NCBI GenBank assembly: GCA_948567375.1 | Contig: OX419758.1 | Location: 45,275,473 to 45,339,472 of the forward strand | DNA length: 64,000 bases | Direction of reading: 5' to 3' | Origin: Lunularia cruciata | Taxonomy: Eukaryota; Streptophyta; Marchantiopsida; Lunulariales; Lunulariaceae | Part shown: in pieces, positions 46,693 through 58,707 of the stretch | Layout: the number at the start of each line of letters is the position of its first letter | Numbering within the stretch: the first letter of the stretch is position 1 | Notes under the pieces: model-generated | What the model was told of the DNA's origin: nothing | Seen by the model: only the letters and a program-made list of their open reading frames with translations | Databases searched by the model: none | Translations under genes and position numbers: made by a program

Positions 46693-49600
46693 ATGACTCG
46701 AGGGAAGCATAAGAAGAATGGAAGTCCATTTGTGAACAATTTCGCAAATGAGAGTGGAGGACGCGGGAGAAGAGGCAAGCGGGGAGGAAGCGCCTCGATC
46801 CAGATTGTTGATGAAGATGAAGCCCTCAGTGACAGAAGTAAATTTCATTCCAGGGGAAGTAGACGTGGACAACTCAATCAGATCAATTACGAGAAGAGAT
46901 ACAATCACCTTGTGGACTCAGAACCTTTTAATCAGCCTGAGGTCTTGAACTCGATGCGTGAGTGTTCTCAAATCGCTCTATATTGAAGCCTGAAGTAGGT
47001 GCTGGAGAAAAAGGTGAACGTAATTATCTAATGAATCACCAGATCTGGTACAGCCTTAATGCTTTTAACCCCACTTTCTGACAATGGAGTCTGGTACGGG
47101 TAAACTTACCTGTTCGTGTGATCTTACTTGGATGTCAAGGATCCTAATAACATTTAATAAGATGAAATTGGTGCGGAATGTCTGAGGATATACGAGTTCT
47201 GAGATATAGAGTTAAGTGACGATCAGTTCTACTCTAATATGTGGTTGCTAACTAAACTGTCCTTTTCCTTTGTACTGCTTATTTTGTTGCAATGGCATTG
47301 CAAGGCACCATGAGTACGAGGTTTTCGCGTCAATCTGTTTGGTTGGTGAGATCTTTGCTGGATAGAAACAAGCATTTGACGTTCTCACCAAGACGGTGAG
47401 GAAAGCGAGTCTCTTGGGCTTCCACATAAACCCTCTCACCCACTTGAAACCCCAATAGACAAGTAGCCGGTGCTGTAAATTGCAGGGAAGAGAAGGAAGT
47501 TTCAAGTTGGTGAGTGAAATTTTGCCTTATACTTGCAAGTTCGAATTCGTTCTGGTTTCTCACAAATACTTTGAAAACCTGTGGTCAAGGAAGTACACTT
47601 AGCTTCATCTCTGAGCCAAGAGAACGGCTATCCCGCCAAAGGCCCTCTCATTCATCTTTTGAGAACGTAGATTAGTTGAACGAACTGTTAATGAGTGGAT
47701 ATTAATATCAAGAGGTAGACCAGTTCATCACAAGTTGTATTTCATTCCGCATTGTGGTCATCATTCAATCACAGCCAATCCAGTGGTACAATCTGTGCTT
47801 GCACTATGCCAATACTTCCCGTTTCCCATATGCCAATACTTCCTTCAGATGCTTAATCGGTCGCGTCTTGCTTGTGGTTACACGATGTATACTAGTTCTC
47901 TGCAGGTGCTACTCATGCGATGTTTGAATTATGTCTGTACTTCGAACGGCTCGTGCTCGCATTTCCTGTATGTCTTTACGTCGGCTTACCTTCGTATTGT
48001 TAGTTTCACTTGAATTCCATTTCCTGAGTTGCTGTTCATTTCGATTTGCACACATTCATGCTCATATTTCATCTGCACTTCATATGCACTTGGTGGGTTC
48101 TGGGTCCCCCATTCTTCGAACGGCTTCTGCTCTCATTTCCCATATGCCAATACTCCTTATATACGTTTTTCAGGTTTCTGAGTAACAGTGTCCTACCGAG
48201 AAGTTGCTTACCACATTCTGAACGCCCGAACAAGCTCAGGTTTACAGTAAAGCGTACTTGTAGGCAGTACTTACTCTGAAACTTTGGAATTCTTCGGTTA
48301 GCCTCTTTTCGGTCACCTCTCTGTACCGGCCTGTACAAATAGCTTCCATATATCCTGTGATTCTCTGCTTTGTGTTGCTATTGTCTCTCTTCCCAACTGA
48401 ACTTGGTGGGTTAACTTTCTCTACCTTCCTTTGCCTACATCTAGGGTTGCCGAGTTCATGAAATGTGTTTACTACCATTTTGACAATGAAGTTACATGTT
48501 ACTCGGTCAAAAGAGATAATTCTGTGGTTGAAGTTGTAGAGCATCTGAAAATTAACTTGTGGTTGGAAGTTCACATACTTTGAAGTTGGGATACGTAGGT
48601 CATTTCTGAAGCCGTCGTAAACTGAAGTATACTTCACTTGTTGAGCTTTTTCAAGAAAAGTTCTTACACGATGTCTTACAGGGCACTCCAGTAATGAGCT
48701 TCTCATTACTGGACTGCCCTGTAAGACATCGTGTAAGAACTTTTCTTGAGAAAGCTCAACAAGTGAAGTAGCAATTTCGGCGTTTTGTTTTAGCCTTGCA
48801 TTGCGTGTCTTTTGCTTGTCAGGCACTTTATAGTTTCGTTGTTCGATGTCAGGTTTTCTACCGCATACAGAACGTAAGAGTCGTAGAAGCAGTGGCAGCG
48901 TGCCATATGACGAGGCAACTCCTGAGCCTGTGGCCGACACCGGTGATTCATCTAGAAAGCAGTTTCTCGGAACACGTAAGAGTCAGAAAGGGGGCAGACC
49001 CCGAAGTCAATCATATAACAGAACTATTTACAACTACATGGATACGGATGCGACACTGAAGTCCCCATCCTTAGATAAGGTAAGGATGTGCTATTGTCTT
49101 TACGATAATTGTTTTACTGTTGAGCTATTTTTGTTCTCTCTTCAAGCTTTGAATATGGTCAACTTATTGACGCCCTTCTACTTTTATTTGGTTTCATGTT
49201 TTAGTTGTCTCTGAGTTTGTCCCTAGTAGCAGAGTAATGTGCAACATCTTAAATGTTTGACAATCGATTAAGAAGTTGCGGTAGTTGATGGAATTGAATG
49301 ATAGCCTGTGTACGTCTCAGACTGTTGAGGCCTGATTCTCTGTAGCAAGAACTAAAGTTCTTTCTCAAACACGAGCTTAAATCAAACCCACCTTGAATAT
49401 TCTTTCCGTCCCTTCTAGTTCTCACATCATCTACATCTAATTTCTTGAGTAATACTTTTCCAGGTTCATTCGGAAGACATGGCTGAGACTCCGGATGTGG
49501 TACTACCGGCCACGGAAGGTTGGGCCGAGGTGGTTATAGATCGTCGAGGGAATCAGGAAAGTCTCTCGACCTCGCACTCGGCAGTTGATGGTAACACCTG

Positions 49601-52600
49601 GGGACTTGGGTACGTAACAGATGACAGGACGATGAATAGGGGCCAGGAGACATCCCCAGAGACAGTGAGTGCTCAGGATTTTGATGGAAATTCTGTTCAA
49701 GCTGTGTCTGAGGCAAACCCCGGGCAAATCGCCGTTGCTTGTGGAGAGGAACTTAGCCCGCCAATGGAGGCAAGGATGGGAATCCTCCACTCTTCAACCA
49801 GAAAGGGTGCCCCGGGCCGTAACAAGCGCATAACAGACGATCAAAAGCGCGGGTTTCTGAGCATAGGAGGCCTGAAAGTCTGGACTACTGATGTGTCGGA
49901 CATGAGTGATGAAGAAGATTCCTGTATGGAGCAAATGGAGGAAGGATTTGCGGATGAGGATGATGGATACATCGATTGGTCCAGGAAGTTCGACCGAGGG
50001 AAGAAGAGAAACAAAGACATCATTGCAAAGAAGAAGCAGTTCGCTAGTCCTGATCCAAGGAGATCGAGTGCAATTGTGCTCGATTCATCCGATGGGGATG
50101 AAAGTTATGTATCTTCCGAAACCGCGATCAGTGATGAGCTGGTGAATGACTACTTGGCCAATTGTGAAGGGCTTAGTTTAGATATCAGCAACCCAAGCTG
50201 GGTTAGCAGGAACCTGAAGGCACTAGAGCAAACGCCGATTGATGAAATGGGTAAGTCAGAGGAAGACAGTGAAAGTTCCGAGGAGCTAGACTCAGATCAG
50301 GAGTCCAATGACTGCTCCGGTAGTGAGAATGAACTAGAAGACGATCTAAAGATTCAGTACAAGATCACTTCTAGTATGGTCAGAGCTCAAGCTGCTCTAA
50401 AGAGAGGGACTGAGGAGGCGACATTAGAATGTTATTCAGATGTAGATGTGAAGGACTTGGAACAGAAGGTTTTCTTTGGCTATGAATCTGATAGTGACCG
50501 CAGTGGAGAAGACGAAAAGGATGCTTTATTATCAGATGACGAAGCCCGAATACTTGAGTTGAAATTGGATGAGGCACACTTGTCCGACTTGGATTTTCAG
50601 AAATCCAATGGCGATATTGCAAGTGCCAATGAAATACCTGAGGTCAACAGAGCACCTAAGTATAGAGCTGTTGGACGGTTCGTGTGTGGTCCTACTGAGG
50701 ATGTTCAGCTGGCTCGTTCGGTTGCTACTCAAATTTGGCCCGTCAACACAGGCAAAATTTCGAAGAAGAGCAAGGGCATTCCAGGTAAGTGATGGAAAGA
50801 GGTGACCATATCTGAATAGGAGTTCAACTTTCCCAATTTATGAAAGTCCTTTGGTTTCAATGGATATTGGACGGTCAACATTGTACGAAATTGAGTGATA
50901 GTCAGAGGGAGTTATTAGTTTTGGGTACTACGGATTTTGTGTCATCCAATTCTAACAATCCAGTTGTTTGTAATTATGATTACTGAGATGGAGTTCTGAA
51001 GCTTGTGTGTCCTGATTTTCATGACTTTCCTCCAGGTCTAAAGAAGAGAGAAAGGCAGGACACTATATCAACGAAGCGTAGGGAACGGGCAGTAGCCCGC
51101 GGTTTTGATCTAGTGGCCGTGAACAAGGTATGTTCGGGTTAGCCTTTGCAATGAAAGAGCATCCATATTGACTGATTCGTTTACACAGAGAATGGATTAA
51201 GGGAGGTGTACCCTGATATCACCATATGGAAGAAGCTTTGTCTCTCTGCAACTTGAAGTGTAGCACGATAGTGTTCTTTTGACTGGGAGAATTATTTATG
51301 TTATAATGTGGTTAGGCCCTGGAGGACATGGTGAGACTAAAGAAAGATATTATTGCATTTGAGCCCATGGAGCAACGAGATCGTGCCCAGGTTAGCTTCG
51401 GGTCCTTTCTATGTTTAGTACCTCGAATATGAATATAAGAGAAGACTTGCGGGGAGCATGGCTGACAATAACCTGATATTGTGCTGGTTTGCGTTTATGT
51501 CAGTCCTAAATGCATGTGGCGAATGAAATTAATTGCCCAAAGTTGAGAATTTTATAAACCGCTAATGTTTTCAAACAAGTCATCAGGTGTCCTGTTCAAC
51601 TAGGTACTTCCTCCCTGAATCCCTCGCTTTGTTGCTTCTCCATAATATTTCACGCCAGGTTCTTAGGCTTGCGCATATGTACAAACTCAACAGCAGTACC
51701 CAGGGGACCACTAAGAGGAGGTATGAACCAAATTTTGGCCCTCTTTGTGCTCGAAGGCTCAAATATACTGTCAGTTTACATTTCTGGACAAGTCTGATAA
51801 TTACTTGTTATTTTCGCTCATGCTTTAAGTATTGAAACCTGGTGCAGATTTGTTGTGGTTTCCATTACATCGAATACTGGAATGCCCTCTGCTGAGGATA
51901 AAGTCCGTCTGCTCAAGGTGAAGTTTACGAACACACCCATATTTATTGATGTTTTTGTTACTCATTTGCAATGATTGGTCTGGTGTCTTCTGCTTATTTC
52001 TCTAGCAGATTCATCTGATGTAGGTTCCCAAATAGTAAGCCAGCAACATGTTTTGGTAACGTGGAATGAAATCACTTGTTGAAGCTTCCCTTGCACCTGG
52101 AAAGCTCAGTTCTGCTAATTACAACCAAGTTTGTTCGAGAAAGAAACTTTTTGCCGAATGAGATCCCGAAATTAGGTGAGTAAAAATATTATTCAACTAA
52201 CAGTGATTCTTTATATTATATAGATTCTTGGGCAGGTGAGGTTAGATGGCGCTGAGAACCCCCCTAGGAGCAGTCGAAGTTTGACAGGTGAAGAGCAGCG
52301 GAAGGTCACAAAAATGAAACGTGCCGCCCGTCAAGCGCTTCAAGGTCTGGATACTCAAGGAAGGTCTTCATGGAGTATTGGGCCCTTGAAAGAGGGCAGG
52401 AAAGGGGCCAAGAACAGATACTTCCCTTCCTCAGGGGATAAAGATACCTCTCACATGAAAGGTCGATCGACAGAGAAGTTGAGAGGTAAAGGGAAAGCAA
52501 CTACGTCTGGTCAATCTAGCCATATGAAACGGAGTGAAAAGAAAGCGAGTAAAACAGCTGTTCTTTACGCCAACAAACCAGTGTCTTTCATAGGAAGAGG

Positions 52601-52925
52601 CCATGAAGGTGATGATGCTTGCATAATTTCTGCATCCGTTATAAGTGCAAGCACTTCAATAACTATGGAAGGAATAGAACGGCAATCAATCAAGACAGAA
52701 GCAGTATTTTCAGGAGCAGCGGGCCGTGAAAGCAGGCATATTCTTAAGAGTAGCATCAGCGAGTTTGCTGTTTTTGAGGCTCACACGAACGGTTTTGCAT
52801 CCCGGATGATGGCTAAAATGGGGTATGTAGAAGGTCAGGGCTTAGGACGAGACAAACAAGGTATAGCTCAACCAGTAGAAGCTGTAAAGAGACCGAAGTC
52901 ACTCGGATTGGGTGCCCATTCTTAG
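46693..52925 (+). CDS. R3H and G-patch domain protein, SQS1/Pfa1-like, 8 exons
   Basis: Exons 46693-46957, 48853-49079, 49464-50784, 51036-51127, 51316-51390, 51659-51720, 51848-51917 and 52236-52925 keep phase throughout; 2802 nt, 933 residues. The basic Gly/Arg N-terminus is followed by a long acidic region (exon 3, with DMSDEEDS, SSDGDES, LVNDYLANCEG). An R3H-like nucleic-acid-binding domain spans about residues 640-704 (LRLAHMYKLNS, RRFVVVSITSNTGMPSAEDK), and a G-patch ends the protein at about 888-933 (GFASRMMAKMGYVEGQGLG, RPKSLGLGA). Yeast SQS1/Pfa1 uses its G-patch to activate the DEAH helicase Prp43 in ribosome assembly and spliceosome release; the same role here is inferred. Exon 8 could instead start at 52224, adding ILGQ in frame. 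Intron 1 is 1.9 kb and holds a long hairpin. Confidence 0.92.
47248..47563 (-). pseudogene. Possible retrotransposon remnant in intron 1
   Basis: The antisense frame contains LLGFQVGERVYVEAQETRFP, reminiscent of the FxVGDxVxL step after the integrase core of gypsy elements. No other retrotransposon motif adjoins it. Weak call. Confidence 0.2.
48070..48165. repeat. Intronic copy of the repeat seen in SNF4 intron 4
   Basis: Shares 'gggttctgggtccccc' and 'atgccaatact' style blocks with 12380-12455. Related pieces ('ttcgaacggct..tgctc', 'atatgccaatacttcc') occur at 47818-47850 and 47940-47970. Confidence 0.4.
48632..48768. repeat. Long near-perfect inverted repeat in intron 1
   Basis: Arms of 67 nt (48632-48698 and 48702-48768) separated by 3 nt, differing at only two positions. 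In the intron transcript this would fold into one long hairpin ending 84 nt before exon 2. A stem this long and even fits a young MIRNA or hairpin-siRNA locus, or a fresh palindromic duplication. Confidence 0.95.
52785..52922 (+). other. G-patch coding segment
   Basis: Encodes the last 46 residues of the R3H/G-patch protein with the glycines of the G-patch pattern (GFASRMMAKMGYVEGQGLG). It lies at the extreme C-terminus and ends AHS-stop. Confidence 0.9.
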
Positions 52926-53029
52926 CTTTCCGTGTCTCAGGTTTGCTCCTGTTTGAACCTCTATCCAGCCCGAAACCACAATGCTGTTGGATCTTTAGTG
53001 GAACGTAAAGTTTTCACTAAATCCATGCG

Positions 53030-53405
53030 CAGCTAGCTGCTGGGTATGCCGTTCCATTTGCTAGATACCATCGACGCCGCAAGCTAGAGAATCGGCAGTG
53101 GGGTGAAGTTTCTGCAGGTGCCTCTTACTTGCAACGAGATATCGCGCGGACTGAGAGGACGAAAAGCTTGGATTATAGGTACGTATAGTACGAGCTAGAA
53201 TTCGAGTTCAATGTCTTTCTTCTATACTCTCAGGGGCTTCTCACGAGCCAGCTGCATTTCCTTGGTGGCCTTCGGATCGCAATCCGTGCGTCCACGCTTC
53301 TCGGGTAGCTGTCTCAGTGGAGGAGCCGATCTTCGTTGTTTGAAGGAGACTGGAGTAAAGAGTAGGAGTAAGGTTAGGAACATACTCTTGATTATGAAGT
53401 TGTAG
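53030..53405 (+). other. Candidate exon pair downstream of the R3H/G-patch gene
   Basis: After CGCAG (53028-53032) a frame reads AGYAVPFARYHRRRKLE, NRQWGEVSAGASYLQRDIAR and TERTKSLDY, up to a good donor AG|GTACGT (about 53178). An acceptor at TCTCAG (about 53233) continues in phase to a stop at 53403-53405. It could be an alternative 3' end of the G-patch gene or part of a small separate gene. No family recognised. Confidence 0.3.
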
Positions 53406-54172
53406 AATTACTTTTGTACAGTGGCACTGGTGGGACTAGTAAAATTTACATTAAGATCATAATGTAGTTCTGGAATTCTGTATCTTATGGAAATACGCTT
53501 TTCAGAGAATGTCACTCAAGTGAGATCATGGAATTTGGTTTGGCGAAGATGCATTACTATTGTTGCCTAGTGTACGCACAATACAGGGAGTTTTATAAGC
53601 TTTCAGACTATCCCGAGCTCGATTGAAAAGCCAGAATAAAGTACAAATTACGGGCAGCATTGGACATAGTGATTCATCAGTTGACTTAATCGCGGGTGCA
53701 AACTTGGAGTAGTAACCTCCAGTCAGTCGTTGACGGAAGTAATAAGGTGGCATTTGGTGTATATGCGTCGGAAGTGAGGTAAGAAAGAAATTCGATTCGT
53801 TATTCGCCGACCGTGGACAAAGGGTAAGGAATGGATGGAATTCATACCTTCAACGAAAGGTGGGGAGAAATTTTATATTTCTGAACTCTCTCATATGGAT
53901 ATTTTCTTCTGAAAGGCCAATATGCAATTAAATCTTGCTTGTGTGCACATCAGCAATTCGAGTGATTCCATGTCACTTGGCGTATTTCGTGTCAACGTGA
54001 TTACTCCACCAGGCAAATTTTCCTAGCCACTCTGACCCTGCCAGCTGCACTTTTGCTTAATTCCCATATCGAGTAAGCCTCGTCTGCACCATTGGTCGTA
54101 CGAGAATGTTTACATGAACGTCCAGTGATGGTTTTTCCTTTTCAAAGAAAGAGCCAAGAGGCACATTAGAAT
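53406..54172. other. Intergenic DNA, no gene seen
   Basis: Balanced composition but no supported frame. A minus-strand frame at 53526-53753 has no recognisable motif. Confidence 0.4.
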
Positions 54173-54455
54173 ACCCCGACGTAGAATGGAAAAGGAATAG
54201 AAGACACCAAGAGTCGCAAAAGGGGATAAAGAGCACAATAGTATACCCCGAAGGAAAACGAAAAAGGAATAGAAGGCACAAAGAGTCGAGTCGCAAAAGA
54301 GGATAAGGGGCACAATAGTATACCCCGAGGGAAACGGAAAAGGAATAGAGTGCACCAAGAGTCGCAAAAGGGGATAAAGGGCACAATAACATACCCCGAG
54401 GGAAAACGAAAAAGGAATAGAAGGCAGCAAGAGTCGCAAAAGGGGATAAGGGACA
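54173..54455. repeat. Tandem repeat, about 70-77 bp unit, four copies
   Basis: Units start with ataccccga at 54173, 54243, 54320 and 54391 and share ggaatagaaggcac, gagtcgcaaaaggggataa and gcacaata. Antisense long frames rich in CPLSPFATL-like repeats are products of the array, not genes. Confidence 0.9.
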
Positions 54456-54845
54456 CAAACCCAGTGAACAAAAAGCCTAAAAGCCAAAGTAGAACTATAG
54501 TCACCATGTACAACGAACAAAAAGGTTAAAAACTGAAGTATAACTTTAGTCCCCGAACCAACCAAGCCCGGGGGAAAATAAGAAAGTAATCTACTGATGA
54601 ACTATGTGATATAAGTCTCAGATATGTACTAGATATGATAAAAGGACTAAAAGCCAAAGTAGAACTATAGTCCCGAGGTAAAATACACAAAAAGGTTAAA
54701 AATTGAAGTAGAACTATAGATATGATAAAATGACTAAATGCCAAAGCAGAACTATAGTCCCCGAGTACAATGCACAAAAAGATTAAAAATTGAAGTAGAA
54801 CTATAGCCCCCAACCCAGCCCGTGGGAAAATAAGAAAGTAATCTA
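54456..54845. repeat. Second tandem array, 'ttaaaaattgaagtagaactatagtccc' type
   Basis: Alternating modules 'actaaaagccaaagtagaactatagtc' and 'aaaaaggttaaaaattgaagtagaac' recur about six times. The stretch 'cccgggggaaaataagaaagtaatct' (54567-54594) has a second copy at 54818-54844, so the whole block is duplicated. Confidence 0.8.
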
Positions 54846-57800
54846 AGTTTTCCAATAATATATCTCTTAAACGGGGAGAGAGAGGGTCCTAGACATTATA
54901 TGGATCTTTTTGTGTTATTGGCCATCTATAAAGATACAGAACCTGAACAAACGTTATAAAAAGTGTGAAGTGATGAAGACTCTTTATGAAAAGTTGGAGG
55001 TGAGCATGATTAGAGTGACAGCTAAAGGCACTCTTTTTTGCAAGAAACCTGGTGCTGTTTCCATGAGGAGACGATAGTCAAACTAGTGATAAAGATGCAC
55101 AAAATCGCAAATACCCAAAGGTATAAAGATAGAAGAGAATAGCCATGATAGTTAATGATGGTGATGGTCATTGTTACTCCCGTCTGAATGCGTGCTCATG
55201 CCATTCGTAAGGGTTAGCGACCATCTCAGCAAACAAAGTGCATTGCATTGCAAAATGTGATAATATCTTTTACACAAACAAGATACATTGCTGAATGTGA
55301 TAATATCTTTTACATGTCGAGGAGGTGAACGTGGCAGATCCGACTAATGGTCAATATGTAGTTGGGACCTTGTAACTTGTGGATAATAGGAAATTGGATT
55401 GCATCATGAACTAAAGTTAGTAAGGATTTTCATGGCTAAACGGTGAACACGGGTGTCCAAAAGCTTTGCATAAATTCTTAAATTTTTGTGCTGGTCGTAA
55501 CTTAACTACACTTGGTCTTCTGCGCCATAGATGGGTAGGTGGGTTCAAATGAAAAAGATCTAGTGTTTGCAAAAACTTGACAGCATATCGTCAAATTGTG
55601 CACATTAAAAGACCTTTGGGGATCGCTAACCCGGTTTAATCGAGATTGAGCAATTTGAAAGACAAAAGCTAGTCCTTTTGTAAATCGGGGGAAGAGTACG
55701 AGACGTATGCTTCTGAATGTTGTCTGCACACCGTTTACGATACACCGATACGATACAGGAACATTTAGTGTAAGGGGAAATGGGACTGCCTCAGTGCAAA
55801 AAAAGGCCACACATGAACGGTACGTGGCGTGGACGTCATGTGTGGGCTACGGTAATAAGAAGGTCCACTTGATGCCTGACGATGCTCTTGAAGGTATGCG
55901 ATGGGAACCGAGCTCTGCGGGTGTCTGACGCCAGTTTTGCAGTTGCTTATAGGTAGGAAGTTCAATAGGTCCAGAACAGTAGATTCTTAAGGAATTGACA
56001 TTCCCATCGGCACGTCCTGAGAATAGACACTCATGATCAACTCCAAGGCGGATTGACATTTGATGTTGCTGCAGATAATCTGTGTGAATTGGTAATCCCG
56101 ATCCGACGATTTGTCCACTGTATGTGCAGACCTTATGCAGCTAAGCACGCTATTTCTCCTCCAAGTCTTCAGCTAGTAATGCTGAAAATGTGCAATTGAG
56201 CCACCATGCATATGAAGTCATCCAAAAAGTTATGTAGCCAAACAGAGAGAAGAGCAAGCCGTTTTAATGTTCCGAGGACTCGGTAAGTCGTATTTCGCAC
56301 TTGATTCATGCATGTGTTGTCCAAATTCTCGAATGAATGTTTCTGATTCCTGACGGATTATCTGGTTGGACAGCTCTTGAATTTGAGTGCACACATATTT
56401 CAGACAAAGTTCTCGGGAGAATGTACGTTCTTGTACGGTAGAGCATTGTAAGTAAAAGAATGAAGGAGTAGTGTCCTCGAGCGGAACGTGTGAACCTCAG
56501 ATGACTTTCAATCGCTTGCAACTCATTTACAGAAATTTGGATGCGAAATGAAATTCTGCAAATCAATGTTGTCAGATCTTCAAGAGCACCGATCCATAGA
56601 TAGGATTGTACTCATGTACAGCCCCGCTACAACTAGTCGAGGATCAGCATCAGAAAATTTCTGATGCTCCACCTTCAGAATTCGAAAACTGCGGTGGTAA
56701 CTCTAATGATATCTTTATCTCCTCAAACTAAATCTGCTAAAAGAGATTTCCATTAGATTTCCATTTACCAAGTCAACGAACAGCCGGCGGTGGTGCTGCC
56801 ATACGCGAAGCAAAGTCGTGACCGGGAACTGTGCCAGCAATTTAGCGGTCATGGAATCTGTCAAGAACCTTTGGCCATAGGTCGCAATCCACGTCGAGCC
56901 TTTGATACTTTTACCAACACGCTGATGCCAAGGACAGTACACTTCAACAAGAGAGGTATTGTGTGTAGTAACTGTATCAAGTAAGGGGTCACAAAAACTG
57001 ACAGTAACAATTATAAAATCATATATAATACGATTAACCTGCAACTAGGAACGACGAACACGGGTGCGCACATGCATATGAACTATATAGCATACGAATT
57101 CTAACCAGGTGGATTAAAAGGATATCAAAGCGAAGACTACAGGAGCCACCCGTAGAACAATCGCACTTTAGAATTATCTAGCCTGAGATCTTCAGCTTGT
57201 CGAAATTGTCGCTGTGTACACAGAATGATGAACAGGTTACGATTTTGTTTACTTCTGAATCAAGGGTTGTTGTGTGAAGGTTAAAAGATTGATGCCTTGA
57301 CTTAGAGTGTGACCCACCTTGTTGCCACGAGATTGGTGGAGGACACGATCAGATGAAGAGGAGCAAAGGCAATTGTAGACGGGGCATCTTCGGTCAATCG
57401 AACCTTGCTCCTTCGCTTATCTGGAGCCAGAACATTGGTCTTATTCCCTGCGTGAAGAAACAAAATGCCTATACAGAGTACATTTGTACTCCATCCAATT
57501 TGTCAATTCCCGTGACTCTGGTAAATTGTTCATAAATGAAGAATATTGTTCCTTCTAGTTTGAAGGTCATTCATTATCTTACACTGCAGTGTGCAATAGC
57601 CACTGCTGGTGCACTATGTCCGACTCTTTCGCTCCACAAAATTTTTTTTAATCGTAACTGGACCCTATAGTGCATGAGAATGTGGCTGCAGGGACCGCGA
57701 ATGAGCAGATTAGAGAATTTCAAGCGTGTCTTTTGTCCTGATGCGCATTAATAATTGTAACAGCACTCTCCAGCATGCATATGTACCTGGATAGACCGTG

Positions 57801-58700
57801 AGTGTACAGATCAGAGAATTCGGGAGGGTGTCGTTGTCCTGCATAGAGAGCCTATCTTCTTGTGCTTTAAAGAGCATGTTCGAACAGGAATTAGTCGTGG
57901 ACTACTTAAATTAAATCTAGATCCTTACTCGGGTGTAAGCTATATTAGCTTCTTGGTTTGCCCTTGTCATGAGCGATGGGGGAAGTCTAGCAATCTAGAT
58001 CTTCTTCGCATCCAGGACCGGAGTCATCAGATTCTACTTTCTGATAACACGTCTTTCGATCATTTGACGGGATTGAGAGGGCCAAAACCACAACCTCGAA
58101 AAAAATATCCCTCTGATCAGTACAAGTAGAACTTGAGTTGTAGTTTTGAAGGTTTTGTGTGTTGATAGGAGTTTTCTTGCGTGTTGTTTGATTTCTTTGA
58201 TATTGTTGGTATACTTTCCCGCTCCTTGCGACCTATGGGTTCAATCTTCGGGGTTCCTCGGTATTCCTCATGGATGTTTGGATTCAATTCCCTACAAAGA
58301 GTTGCTGCCCAATCCTGATTTGGCAATTGCATTTGACATCAAATCCGAACAACAATAATCTAGATCCCCTCTTTCTTGTACCTGCCGGGTACACCTGCGA
58401 AGGGAAAGAGGATAAGGAGGAGACCAGATACCAGATTCAAGTTCGCTTCCCTCTTCACAGGTAATCTGCCGTCTTCATTGGCCCTATCCAAGGTATCGAC
58501 TTATTCCATCTGAAGTGGTTTGGGCATGTGGGACAGACTGATCGTTACTCTGAACACGCGAGTTTTTATTTTCAATCAAATTTGTGATCGTGGACGATTT
58601 CAATTTGATTGACTTGTGCTTAAGGTTGGATGAATGCCTGATATTGATGATCACATTGATATGGACACATGTACGGACTAGGATGATCATGAACATAATT
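54846..58700. other. Intergenic DNA and unresolved upstream part of the NLR gene
   Basis: A 21-nt direct repeat aatgtgataatatcttttac(a) occurs at 55254 and 55294. A perfect 11-bp-arm palindrome AGCATCAGAAA/TTTCTGATGCT is at 56646-56668. Several frames in 57860-58470 may be exons or decayed exons of the NLR gene (a frame ends at a good donor, CTTCACAG|GTAATC, at 58460), but they match no domain I recognise and the phase does not join the exon at 58708. Confidence 0.4.
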
Positions 58701-58707
58701 TATACAG

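Noticed and set aside
48242-48940. Minus-strand open frame of 232 residues
   Set aside because: It lies antisense to intron 1 and exon 2 of the R3H/G-patch gene and runs through the long palindrome; no domain is visible.
54057-54855. Overlapping minus-strand frames rich in CPLSPFATL repeats
   Set aside because: They are products of the tandem arrays; three frames are open at once and no start or domain is convincing.
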